The notes below the pieces were generated by a model. That model was not told the origin of the DNA. It ran no database searches and was given only the letters and a program-made list of their open reading frames with translations. 64,000 nt of DNA from Polyporus tsugae (Eukaryota; Basidiomycota; Agaricomycetes; Polyporales; Polyporaceae). Numbering within the stretch: the stretch's first letter is position 1; each line of letters starts with the position of its first letter. This document shows positions 1 to 10,591 of this stretch, piece after piece. The stretch covers positions 558,001 through 622,000 of the forward strand of contig JAHRBS010000005.1 in NCBI GenBank assembly GCA_024305745.1. Direction: 5' to 3'. The translations under genes and the position numbers were made by a program.

Positions 1-1317
1 GAGCCCGATGTCGTGCCCTTCGACGACGTCGAGGCCCGCGAGTTCGACGAGGACGAGGAGAACAGCCTCGAGGCCCGCGCCAAGAAGCACCACAAGGCGC
101 ACCACAAGTCGACCAAGGGTAAAGGCCACAAGGGCCATAAGGGCACGGGAAGCATCCAAGACGAGGGTCACAAAGGCCACAAGGGCAAGGGCGGCTTCCA
201 AGACGCCCACGGCACCGTACCCTACGCCAAGCTCGCCAAGGAGGGTTTGGATGTCCACCACAACGTCGAGGCCCGCGAGTTCGACGAGGACGAGGAGAAC
301 AGCCTCGAGGCCCGCGCCAAGAAGCACCACAAGGCGCACCACAAGTCGACCAAGTCCAAGGGCCACAAGACTACGGGCAAGGGCCGCGGTATCCTCGATG
401 ACCTCGGTGCCCACGGCAACGTCGAGACCCGCGAGTTCGACGAGGACGAGGAGGACAGCCTCGAGGCCCGCGCCAAGAAGCACCACCACGCCCACCACAA
501 GTCGACCAAGGGCAAGGGCCACAAGGGCGGCAGCCTTTCATTCGGCAACTCGCTCGACGGCACTCCTTTCGACGGCGAAGGGGGCCTCAAGTTCCAGGTC
601 CGCGAGTTCGACGAGGAGGAGGAGGAGGAGACCCTCGAGGCCCGCGCCAAGACGCACCACAAGGCGCACCACAAGTCGACCAAGGGCAAAGGCCACAAGG
701 GCCATAAGGGCACGGGAAGCATCCAAGACGAGGGTCGCAAAGGCCACAAGGGCAAGGGCGGCTTCCAAGACGCCCACGGCACCGTACCCTACGCCAAGCT
801 CGCCAAGGAGGGTTTGGATGTCCACCACAACGTCGAGGCCCGCGAGTTCGACGACGACGAGGATGACAGCTTTGAGGCCCGCGAGTTCGACGAAGAGGAG
901 GACACCCTCGCGGCCCGCGCCAAGAAGCACCACAAGGCGCATCACAAGTCGACCAAGGGCAAGGGTCACAAGGGCCACAAGGGCAAGGGCGACCTTTCAC
1001 GCGGCGGTCCACGCGGCGGCGCCGGTCCCGGTTTGGACGGCCACGGGCACTTCGAAGTCGGTGCCCGCGACGTCGATGACGACGACGAGGTCAGCCTCGA
1101 GGCCCGCAGCTCCAAGCACCACCACGCCCAACCCAAGCCGGTCAAGGGCCATGGTCGCGAGGACCAGATTCGCAAGGGCAAGAGCCACAAGGGCAAGGGC
1201 CACAAGGGCAAGGGCAAGGGCCACAAGGGCAAGGGCGGCAAGCTAGGCGGCGGTGATCTCCTCGGCCACCCCATCGTCGTCGAGCGCGAATTCTCGCTTG
1301 CGGACATCGATGAGTAG
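1..1317 (+). CDS. Repetitive polyampholyte protein, 3' part
   Basis: The frame is open from base 1, so the gene starts upstream; 438 codons are visible, ending at TAG 1315-1317. The protein is about six imperfect repeats of 50-80 residues. Each begins with an acidic block (REFDEDEENSLEAR) followed by a Lys/His block (KKHHKAHHKSTKGKGHKG) and a variable linker. Repeats 1 and 4 share a nearly identical linker (IQDEG..KGHKGKGGFQDAHGTVPYAK), which shows recent internal duplication; the DNA at about 115-250 and 690-835 is almost the same. The last repeat is divergent and ends in a short acidic tail. No catalytic domain, membrane segment or dibasic KR processing site is visible. Function is unknown. 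The alternating charge suggests a disordered protein, perhaps secreted, but the signal peptide end lies outside the window. Codons strongly favour C/G at position 3, supporting a real gene. Confidence 0.75.
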   Translation, partial: EPDVVPFDDVEAREFDEDEENSLEARAKKHHKAHHKSTKGKGHKGHKGTGSIQDEGHKGHKGKGGFQDAHGTVPYAKLAKEGLDVHHNVEAREFDEDEENSLEARAKKHHKAHHKSTKSKGHKTTGKGRGILDDLGAHGNVETREFDEDEEDSLEARAKKHHHAHHKSTKGKGHKGGSLSFGNSLDGTPFDGEGGLKFQVREFDEEEEEETLEARAKTHHKAHHKSTKGKGHKGHKGTGSIQDEGRKGHKGKGGFQDAHGTVPYAKLAKEGLDVHHNVEAREFDDDEDDSFEAREFDEEEDTLAARAKKHHKAHHKSTKGKGHKGHKGKGDLSRGGPRGGAGPGLDGHGHFEVGARDVDDDDEVSLEARSSKHHHAQPKPVKGHGREDQIRKGKSHKGKGHKGKGKGHKGKGGKLGGGDLLGHPIVVEREFSLADIDE

Positions 1318-3131
1318 GCCGTCAATCTCGCCGCCTCTACTCCTCTCCCCATTCCCCTCGCTTCGTTGCCTCCCCATTCCTTCCCCCACCGGCTCTCCGC
1401 GCAAGACATCGCTTTGGGTTAGCACATACGGTTTGTACATACCGTTGTCCAGAGCATGACGTATCCGTAGATCTTGTCTTGTATCACGTACAGCTCACCC
1501 CGGTATTGTTGGCGTTGAATTACAGTTTCGTCCCGCTATACTGTCCCCGCGCGCGTGTGCGATACCTTCGACCGTGGGACTTCAACTGGATCCCCTCTCA
1601 ATCTGCCAGGCTACTCACGGGCCTCTTCTCGCGCATCGCCGTACCTGCCATATCGCACGTCCACTGAGATTTGTCCCGGTCCGCGAAGGCGCACCTCCAG
1701 AACTTGAGCTACGAAACTTGAAGCTGGAGTGTTTGCTCTACCCACTGCTGGTCACCCTCCGTTCCCCTTCACCGTTATGCTCCCCAGACTCAACAGCTCG
1801 TATCTGGTAAATATACTCTGAGCCTGAATGGTATGGGTTTATTAGTAACGGCAAAGATATAGCAACAGCAGTCCGGTGAGTACAAGACGACGGTAGAGTC
1901 GGTCGATGTCGATCGTTCGGATTGGCACCGAGTGTCCAGATCCCTCCTGCGGCCCGTCGCTGACTGTCTCAGCTGATGTGCTTTACAGTGTTGAGTTGTA
2001 GTACACGTTTGTCTTTTCTCTACTGACGCACTGAGAAGTTTTCTAGGTCTCCTGCGCTCGTCGTCTGCTCCTAGTATAAGTACATCGTTTCGCAGCCGTC
2101 GTATGTATATGCCCTCGCTAAGCTATCCGACCAGGACTGTTGGGCAACGAGAGACAAGTCCGACCGTGCAGAAGACGAGGAGTTCGACTCGACCCGCTTT
2201 AAAAGTGATTCGTGCGTGGTTTCTATCGGGCGGGCCTCTCCTTCGTAGTATATTGCGCAAACAGTTACGGCCAAGAGCTGATCAGTGGTAGGTCAAGAAG
2301 ACGTCGTGCTGTGCGGTTGATGCGCTGTGATTCGGTGCAGACGATTGTGAGTCATATAATCACACCTACAAGAGAAGAGGGAAAAGGGAGGGAGCACGAC
2401 ACACCACATGTACCCATGGTCGAGGAAGCACAGGAGATACTCGGACTCGCGCTGGAGACTTCGGGAGGATAATCGTGGCGCGGTCAAACTTGCCCGCGAT
2501 GTGGATGAGCAGCGAGCTTGCACTTGGGGAAGTCCTCGAAGAACACTGAGTCGGGCTCCAGGAAGTAGCATGATGAGTGCCTCGGAGAACGTGAGGATCT
2601 AGGTGGAAAGCTACATTCCAGACAAGTCCTAGGCCGGCCAGATAAGCTCGAAACCAACCTACCGTCGTGATGGATTAGGAACTGAATATGCCGCTCACCT
2701 GAACCGAATTGCATGCAGCACGGAGGTTAAAGCACCCACACCGTACAATGAGCCGCGGCTGGGTGGAGAACTTCTGCTACGTCACGAATACACAAGACTT
2801 ACCACGTACGTGTACCAAAAACCGTCACAATGAGCCAAGAGCAGGCTGTTGTCCATATAATACAAGCAGGTTTAGGGACCAGACTTACGATACAACCTCC
2901 AATTGCCAAAGGCCAGGAACGTGAGTCAGGGAGAACGAGGCATCCAGCAGGCGGAGTGGTGGTCGCTGACGAAGGTGAGGGTGAGTGGGGGAAGCGCTCG
3001 AGTGGACTCGAGTGGACTTGTGCTCGTAACTGGATCCCTGCGATCATGCGACCTCCAAGCTGCAAGCTGGGGAACCAATGAGGTGAGGGGACGAGAGCAC
3101 ACCTCACAGTGTATTGCAAGCAAATATGAGG
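1318..3131. other. Intergenic region left of the copia element
   Basis: No convincing intact gene is visible. ORFs are short and inconsistent. The only coding-like patch is on the minus strand near 2420-2640 and is listed separately. The final 5 bases (3127-3131, TGAGG) are the target site duplicated by the copia insertion. Rejoining 3131 to 9470 restores the pre-insertion upstream region of the IMPACT-like gene. Confidence 0.5.
2420..2640 (-). pseudogene. Decayed coding fragment, unknown
   Basis: Three neighbouring minus-strand stretches, each in a different frame, have the high G/C third-position bias of real genes here. They read roughly YFLEPDSVFFEDFPKCKL, then LLIHIAGKFDRATIILPK, then RESEYLLCFLDHGYMW. 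Such adjacent frame switches without splice sites fit a gene fragment with small indels. I do not recognise the family, and chance cannot be excluded. Confidence 0.25.
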
Positions 3132-3459
3132 TGTTGAGCGCGGCACTGCCAAGCGCTGGCAGCCAACATAGCCGCTAGGCTGTGACACCGCCATAGCGCC
3201 AGTTGTCACACATGCCAGATTACTCATAGCCTCGTCTATGATAATCACGCACAGCTCGACTGTGCACCGTGTATGCTACTGTACAGTTCTTATGTAATCT
3301 AGTAGTATATATACGGGCTCCCCAGAGCCCCCAATACAGACAGTTCTTTACACCCTACCACCATCATCACTTAACAAGCCTCAACAACCCCTCCAGGTGA
3401 GTATGCGGAGCTTCCGCTAGAGTTGCTGCCCGGTGTGGGCTTTGCCCCCGGGTTCAACA
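3132..3459 (+). repeat. 5' LTR of copia element
   Basis: The 328-bp repeat is bounded by TGTTG and CAACA, and its partner is 9137-9464. A TATA box (TATATATA, 3306-3313) lies in the middle and would start transcription of the element near 3340. A GTGAGT sequence near the 3' end, just after CTCCAG, looks like a splice donor and may allow an intron in the leader. Confidence 0.95.
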
Positions 3460-3481
3460 GGTTATGAGCCCTGGTGATGCC
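3460..3481 (+). promoter_or_regulatory. Primer binding site, initiator-Met half-tRNA type
   Basis: Directly after the LTR, GGTTATGAGCCCTGGTGATG is complementary to the anticodon stem-loop side of initiator tRNA-Met (GGGCTCATAACC), not to a tRNA 3' CCA end. Drosophila copia and yeast Ty5 are known to prime from such an internally cut half-tRNA. I infer the same mechanism here from position and complementarity. Confidence 0.75.
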
Positions 3482-3777
3482 CAGGTACTGCGCCGCTCAT
3501 TGCTGGCTGTGACCTGTGAGGCTCCCAGCTCGCCTGGAATCCCTTCGTCGCCGTTATGGCAGACGACCTGTTGGATGGATGTGGCGCAATTATCCGCTGC
3601 CTGCCATCCACAGCAGTGGAGCTGGATGTGGCGCGCCTTCGAGGTCGCTGCCTGCCCTCCACCAAATAGAGGGGGAACCTATGCCAGCGCGTTTTTCCAT
3701 GACCGCTGCCCTAAAAAGTCTTTGTGGATGTTGACTGACACGTCTTCTTCCCTCCAGACTTTAACCCCTCTCGCACG

Positions 3778-6700
3778 ATGTCGAACGCGCTCTACACCGC
3801 CGTTACCAGCGTCCTCACGGGCCCCAACTACCTCGAGTGGGCCGTGACCATGGAGTCCTACCTCCTGGCACAAGGACAGTGGAAGGTCATCAACGAGTCT
3901 CGCCCCGCCACCGACGCTGACAAGCAAGCGGAATGGGACGGACTCAATGGCAAGGCCATGGGTAACATCCGCCTTCGCCTCGCTCAAAGCATCATCAGTG
4001 CCATCGCTAGCAAGACCACTGCCGCGGACATCTGGAACCACCTCAAGACGAACTACGGGAAGCCGGGCATCCCCATCGTCTATCAAGACTTCCGTGCCGC
4101 AATCAGTCTCACCGTCCCCAGCGACTCCAATCCTATCCCAGCCCTCGACAAGCTCGAGGCGCACTTCCAGCGCCTTGATACCAACAAGTTCGACATTTCA
4201 GAGCACGTCAAGGGGATGATGCTCGTCTCCAAGCTCCCTCAGTCCATGGATCCCGTCATCCAGGTCTACATCTCTGGCCTCAAGGATGACGCTGCTGGCC
4301 CTGCCATCAAGAAGATCACGCTCGCCGGCGTCCGCCAGGCCGTGATCATGCACTGGGAACAGCGCCAAGGACGTCACCAGTCGCGTAACAACGCCAACAA
4401 GATCAGCGCTGTCAAGCGCAAGGGGCCGGACCCCAACTTCCATCAGCAGCAGCAGCAGCGCCCTGATGGGCAGCAGCAACAAGGTGGACGCTCTCGCGGC
4501 CGCCGCTCTGGACGTGGTCGTGGTGGACAGCCAGGTGCGCACCAACATGCGCACTTTGCCCATATGGTTGACGTGGCGCCTTTTGCCCACATCACTGACG
4601 TCCCAACCACGATCACCCAGGGCCCCAGCGGAGTGGAGGATCCGCGCACTCTCATGCGCAAGCCCGTCCGCGCAAAGACAGGGGACAACAAGTACCCCTC
4701 GCTCACGTCTGCCATATCCCTCGCCGAGGAACTCGGCATCCAGCCGACGTTCGAGCGCATCCGCATCCTCGAGGACCTCGTCCGACTCCAACAGGCCCCT
4801 CGCGCCCCGGAGGAACAGAACCGCGCGGCCTCGCCTGCGGCCACCCCACTCGCATCTTCATCAACCCAATCTCCGACGATGAGTGGTGGCGACGACTTGC
4901 CCAGTGGCACCGAGGAGAGCAGCAGTTCGCAGTTCGAGGACTCGGACAGCGAGGAGGACCGCGCGCCCAAGCGCAAGCGCACCCTCAGGGAGCGCATGTC
5001 AGAGCGCACCCTAGAGGAGCGCCTCGCCCCTCTGGACGACCCGATGAACGAGCTGACGGACGACGAGGACGTCGTGTCGCTCGGCGTGGTTGAAGATGAA
5101 GTTGAATCTTTCTTCGATCAGTACTGGTCAGTCTATTCTTCTCCCCACAACAAGTTGTATGCTGACTTCGCGCCCTTAATGGCAGCTGATAATGTCGCAA
5201 GTCCCTCTTGTCGTGTAAACAGCCCGCATGTATCTGTAGCTATAGAGCAGAATACATGTCCTCACCACTCTTCACATGCTAAGTGTGCGCGCTGTAAGGG
5301 AAAGAATAAGCAGATTGAACGGCAAGACTCGAACATGTGGATGCTCGACTCAGGAGCGTCAATGCACTTTACGTTCAACATGAGTGACTTCGCCGATTTC
5401 CGGTACTACAAAGTCCATCGACCGCTATACACAGCAGATGGGGTCACGTTCATGACTGGTGAAGGGACTGTCTTCCTAACTTTAGAGTCTGGAAAGACCA
5501 TAAGGCTGATGAATGTCGCCTTGGTCCCAAATCTTACCAACAAACTTGTTTCAATGGGAGCATTACTCCGTGAAGGAATGAAAGCGCGTGCATCGACCGC
5601 TAGTATCTCCTTCTACCAAGCAAATGAGCTTGTAGTCACGTTTCAACCACAAAACGTTGGTGACACTATTTATGTCATCTTCACGCAGCCTTTACTGGCG
5701 CGAAACATGATCACAGCCTTTGAAGCTGTCGACTATGATACTCTACACCGTCGCTTAGGACACCCTTCACGCGATGTGCTGAGACATGCTCGGAAACACA
5801 CTGACAAGTGCCCGCATGTTGAGATTCCCAAAGAGGACTCGATTTGCCGAGGATGTGCTGAAGGCAAAATGCCATCGCAATCCCATCCGCTCGATCTTAG
5901 ACGAGCGTCGAAACCTTTTGAGCTAGTCCACACGGACCTCAAAGAATTCCCTGTCCCTTCGTACCACAAACACAAGTACGCTATACTGTACTATGATGAC
6001 TACACTTCACACGTGTGGACCGTCAAACTTCGTACCAAGGACACTGCCCTACAATCTACGCGACAATGGTTGACATACGTCGAAAACCAATATGGCGCGA
6101 AGGTGCAGAAATGGAAATCTGATGCTGGAGGTGAATTGAAATCAAAAGCCTTCACGAATATGCTCAAGGACAGAGGCATCGAGATTATAACCAGTGCACC
6201 ACACATTCATCAACAGAATGGCCGTGCCGAGCGCATAATTCGTACGCTCATGGACAAAGGGGAGGCAATGCGACACGACGCTTGCATACCTCAGTCCTGG
6301 TGGGAATTCTCCTTTGATCATGCTACACACGTCTATAACAGGACGCCTATGCGTCGTCTGGAATGGCGAACCCCCTATGAACTTCTATACGACTCCAAGC
6401 CAGACATTAGCCACCTACGCGTCTTTGGATGTGGAGCCTATGTCTTCTTGCCACCTGAAGTGCGGAAGAATAAACTATCCCCCAAATCGGAGTTGATGGT
6501 TTACCTTGGCATCGGCGATGGAGGTCACAATTATAAGTTCATGCGCCTACCAAACAATGTCATCTTTACAGCTGCTCAAGCGCTATTTGATGAACATATG
6601 TTTCCGAAGTGTCCGCACGAGCAGAAGCGACAGAGGCAGCAGATTGCGCCCAATGAAGAGGAATCACAGGAATCCGCGGACCAAGTCCCCGCTCCTAAGA

Positions 6701-9126
6701 ATCTCCCTGATGACGATGAGGAGCCACATCGTCCTCCCAAAAACCTTCCTTCTAAAAAGGACAAGGGCAAGGTGCGAGACGTCGCACCTCCTGCACCACC
6801 GGCTGAACTACCTGTACAGCGTACTTCACGCAGACAGACACCGCGAAGTGTGCATAGCCCTGTGTTGCCGCAATCTCCTCCGGTTGAAAGATCTGGCGCG
6901 AGTTCTCCGCGACGATCTGGGAGAGAACGGAAAGTACCAGTTCGCGAAGGGAATGTCTATGGTGAATCACGACACCCTACAGACATTTTCAAGGACATAG
7001 AGAAACGGGAATCATGGAAGAAAATGGTTGAAGTTCGTGGAGAAACGAGTCGCTCTCGTACCGCGCCACCATCCAGAGATGAGAGGCTTCCCGGGCCTAG
7101 CTCTTCTCGATCACTTCCGCGATCACGCGATGAACCCGTACTCCATCCACCTTCGAAATGGACCACGCCACGGGAGCCTACTCCCATGATCTCACCTAGT
7201 AGCAGCGACGCTGAGGAAGAGGATGACTCTGGTCCCATACCGGAACCTATACCTGCAGAGCCAGTCCCTCCACCTCACTCAGGCGCTCCTAGTGAGCAAA
7301 GCTCAGAGGCACACTCGAACGAAAGTTCTGAGGAAGAAACTGATGATGAGGACGAATCATCTGAATACGAAGATGATGATGATGAAGACGCGTCCTCAGA
7401 GGAAGTCGAAGATGCCCTGCGTGATCCAGATGGAACTGATGTGGCAGAACTATGCCGGGAAGGGGGAGCATATCTCATCCAATACCTTATTTCTAAGGCT
7501 ATCCCACCAGACGATGAGGGGGAGAAGGCCTCGCCACTTAATGTGCGCGAATGGACCTTCCGTGATATCGCTGTCCTACCAAAGGATGAGCGAAAGGAGT
7601 GGTTCAACGCTTGCCGCGAAGAATTAGAGGCTCTTCGCAGGCGCGATGTGTATGACTTGGTTGACCGGCCCAAAGGGCGAAAGGTCGTCAAGAACCGCTG
7701 GGTATTCGACGTCAAAACTGACGGACGAAAGAAAGCCAGGCTTGTTGCGAAAGGCTTCTCCCAGGTCGAAGGCGAAGACTTCGACAAAATATTCTCCCCA
7801 GTTGTACGATTCGAGACAGTGCGTCTCATCACAGCATTAGCAACGCTCGAGGACTGGCATATCTCAGGCCTCGATGTACGCAGTGCCTACCTATATGGCA
7901 AGCTGGACGAAGAGATATATATGGAGCAGCCAGAAGGGTTTCGCACACCCGGCACAGAGCACAAAGTCCTCAGACTCAAACGTGCTCTATATGGGCTTAA
8001 GCAGGCAGGTTTAGCGTGGTGGCGCACCTTGTCTGAGTCCATGACATTGATGGGCTTTAAACGGCTCAGCAATGATGCAGGCATATACATCTACAAACGC
8101 TCTGATGGAGCACTTGTAGTTGTTATCGTCTACGTTGACGATGCACTCTTTTGTGGGCAAAATAGGAAGCTCGTAGCTGAACTGAAAGCTCGCTTCATGA
8201 GAAAGTGGGAGTGTCGAGACCTTGGCGATGCCAAAGAGTTCTTACGCATGCGTATTACACGCAAAGGCAACGATATCCACCTGGATCAATGCGCCTACCT
8301 AGAGAAAGTACTGGAACGTTGCAGCATGACTAACGCGTGACCAGCTACTACTCCGCTCCCAGCAGGTTACCAACCTGAGCCCAACAAAGAGCAATCCACA
8401 CCAGAGCTTCGCTCTAGGTTCCAGACAGTCATCGGTTCCCTACTGTATATCATGTTAGGAACAAGGCCGGACTTAGCCTTCGCTGTGACAAAATTGTCCC
8501 AGTTTGCATCCAACCCATCTGAGGAGCACCTCAAGCGTGCACTCTATATCTGCCGCTATCTGGTTGGAACCAAGGATTACTCCCTGGTTTACAAAGGCAA
8601 AGCTCAGACTGGCTTAGTTGCCAGTACTGACTCTGATTGGGCATCAGATCCCAACACTCGACGCTCACAGACAGGATTCTTCCTGAAACTAGCGGGTGGT
8701 GTTTTCTCGTGGACTTCACGTGCACAGAAAACGATTGCTCATTCCTCAACTGAGGCTGAGTATATGGCGATGAGTGATTGTAGTCGCCAAGTAGTCTGGG
8801 TTCGCAACCTACTTGCAGAACTCGGCTACTATATCGATCATATACCTCTTTCTGGAGATAACCAAGGGTCTATCTTCATTGCATCGAATCCAGTAACGGA
8901 GCCGAGGTCTAAACACATCGACATCCGCTATCACTACATTCGGGAGGTACATGAAAAGGGCATCGTCGACCTATTCTACATTGAAGGTGACGACAATCCC
9001 GCCGATATATTCACCAAGAACTTGGGAGCGACGAAATTCGTTAAATTCCGCTCTCAACTCGGGCTCCACTTTCCACGGCCAGCTTATAGCGCCAAATCCG
9101 CTTTCGTACCCATGCCGAGTACTTAG
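3778..9126 (+). pseudogene. Copia gag-pol polyprotein with one internal TGA
   Basis: The ATG at 3778 follows a leader of about 300 bases. Order in the protein: UBN2-type gag (about residues 15-170); a Gln/Arg/Gly-rich stretch; acidic linker; protease with DSG (D524); gag-pre-integrase zinc region (LHRRLGHP at about 656, CRGC at 690); integrase with D720, D782 and E818, giving the expected 35-residue D-E spacing; a long acidic Ser/Pro linker; and RT with YVDD at 1452-1455. A TGA at 8338-8340 then cuts the frame. The same frame runs on to 9126 through the end of RT and RNase H (TDSDWASD, STEAEYMAMSD, DNQGSIFIASNP). All visible catalytic residues are present, so the stop is the only obvious defect. 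CGA-to-TGA is a likely origin, since Arg or Lys is usual there. No CCHC knuckle is seen in gag. Confidence 0.93.
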
Positions 9127-9136
9127 CGAGGGGGAG

Positions 9137-9464
9137 TGTTGAGCGCGGCACTGCCAAGCGCTGGCAGCCAACATAGCCGCTAGGCTGTGACACCGCCATA
9201 GCGCCAGTTGTCACACATGCCAGATTACTCATAGCCTCGTCTATGATAATCACGCACAGCTCGACTGTGCACCGTGTATGCTACTGTACAGTTCTTATGT
9301 AATCTAGTAGTATATATACGGGCTCCCCAGAGCCCCCAATACAGACAGTTCTTTACACCCTACCACCATCATCACTTAACAAGCCTCAACAACCCCTCCA
9401 GGTGAGTATGCGGAGCTTCCGCTAGAGTTGCTGCCCGGTGTGGGCTTTGCCCCCGGGTTCAACA
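9137..9464 (+). repeat. 3' LTR of copia element
   Basis: Same 328 bases as 3132-3459, preceded by the polypurine tract at 9128-9136 and followed by the target copy TGAGG at 9465-9469. The element's transcription would terminate here. The LTR ends about 270 bp before the IMPACT-like start codon, so it may affect that promoter. Confidence 0.95.
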
Positions 9465-9732
9465 TGAGGTACAAGCACCGAGATGAGCGGCCCGAATGGC
9501 CACAGCTGTTGTCAAATGGTAGGCGCCGTGAGACTGGCCGTCTCAGTTGATCTGAAATTGTCCCAAATGGGGGACTTCTCACTGGGTTTGAGAGCTCGCG
9601 GTCCAGAATTTTGATTTCGCCCTCCTCTTGGATGTACGCGTACGATATAATCTTATATAGGCGCCAACAACCTGCCAGCAGTAACCTAGGCTCTCCGATC
9701 ACCAGTCTGAGCTGCAAGCGCGCCGCCCACGC

Positions 9733-10591
9733 ATGTCCTCCAACCTCGACTCCTTCGTCAAGTCCTCCAAGTCCCCGCCCAAAGCCCTCGCGACCTCCCA
9801 GGAGGTCCGCGACCGCGGCTCCATCTTCGTCGCGAACGTCTTCGCCGCCAACAGCCCCGACGAGGCGCGCCGCGCCACCCACCACCTGAAGCACGTCGCC
9901 CACGGCGCCCGCCCCGCCACGCACGAGATCGCCGCCTGGCGGTGCATGGTGCTCAAGCCGGGCAAGAGCGGCCTGGGGGGCCCGGACGACTTTGAGGTCG
10001 TCAGCGGGGAGGACGACGACGGGGAGAAGTGGGCGGGGAGGACGACGACGGGGAGAAGTGGGCGGGGGCGAGGGTGCTCAAGGTCATGCAGGCCGAGAGC
10101 GTCATCGACGCGGTCGTCGTCGTCAGTCGGTGGTGAGTAGGCATGGCTTGAAGAACGTGATGGGCGATACATGCGTGATTCCTCGGGCTGAATCTTGAGC
10201 TTGAACTTGGACTTCTAGGTACGGCGGGGAGATGCTCGGCCCCGCACGGTTCGACCATATGGAGACGTGCGCGCGCGAGGTGTGCCGCACGTTCCGGCTC
10301 AAGGACGACGTGGCGACGTGCATCGCGACCCTCATGTCTCTGGATGACATCCTAGCCTCGCTCCGCGCGGAGCTCGCCTCGCTCACTGCGGCGCAATCTG
10401 CATCCGAGCCAGCTTCAAGCACATCCGTTGGAAGCATGCGCAAGAAGCCAGCAGCAAATGCTTACGCTGCTCTGGAGGAGTCCCTCGACGTCGCGAAGGC
10501 GAAACGGCTTATCAACGCCCGGGAGAACTCTATCAAGAGCGTCAAGCAAGCACTCAAAAAGGCCCGAGCACAGGACGTAGAGCAGGGATAA
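9733..10591 (+). pseudogene. IMPACT/UPF0029-family gene, frame broken by duplication
   Basis: Exon 1 starts at ATG 9733 and reads a UPF0029 (IMPACT N-terminal) domain: DRGSIFVANVFA, ATHEIAAWRC, GPDDFEVVSGEDDDGEKWAG, then VVVVSRWYGGEMLGPARF. An intron fits at 10133-10218 (GTGAGT...CTAG) and exon 2 ends at TAA 10589-10591 with a helical Lys/Ala-rich tail. IMPACT/YIH1 proteins bind GCN1 and limit GCN2 kinase activation; this one lacks the N-terminal RWD domain, as shorter fungal members do. A perfect 29-bp tandem duplication (10008-10036, 10037-10065) falls on GEDDDGEKWAG and shifts the frame, so the domain cannot be read through. Removing either copy restores the family sequence. Assembly error is possible. 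TATA-like TATATAG lies at 9654-9660. Confidence 0.8.
10008..10065 (+). repeat. 29-bp perfect tandem duplication in coding sequence
   Basis: Two adjacent identical copies of a 29-bp G-rich unit starting GGAGGACGACGACGGGGAGA. Because 29 is not a multiple of three, the duplication shifts the IMPACT frame; the first copy reads EDDDGEKWAG in frame and the second copy is needed in another frame to continue ARVLKVMQAE. Confidence 0.9.

Larger units (their letters stand above)
3127..9469 (+). mobile_element. Full-length Ty1/copia LTR retrotransposon with TSD
   Basis: The element spans 3132-9464 (6333 bp) and is flanked by a 5-bp target duplication TGAGG (3127-3131 and 9465-9469). Both LTRs are 328 bp, start TGTTG and end CAACA, and I see no difference between them. 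A primer site follows the 5' LTR and a purine tract (GAGGGGGAG, 9128-9136) precedes the 3' LTR. One long gag-pol frame starts at 3778 and ends at 9126, interrupted by a single TGA at 8338-8340. The order protease, integrase, RT, RNase H defines the copia type. Identical LTRs indicate a very recent insertion. Confidence 0.97.

Noticed and set aside
222..1440. Long antisense ORFs opposite the repeat protein
   Set aside because: They mirror the GC-rich repeats of the plus-strand gene and contain only low-complexity Leu/Pro/Ser or Arg sequence.
9992..10258. Other ORFs around the IMPACT duplication
   Set aside because: They are out-of-frame translations of the duplicated G-rich unit and have no family match.
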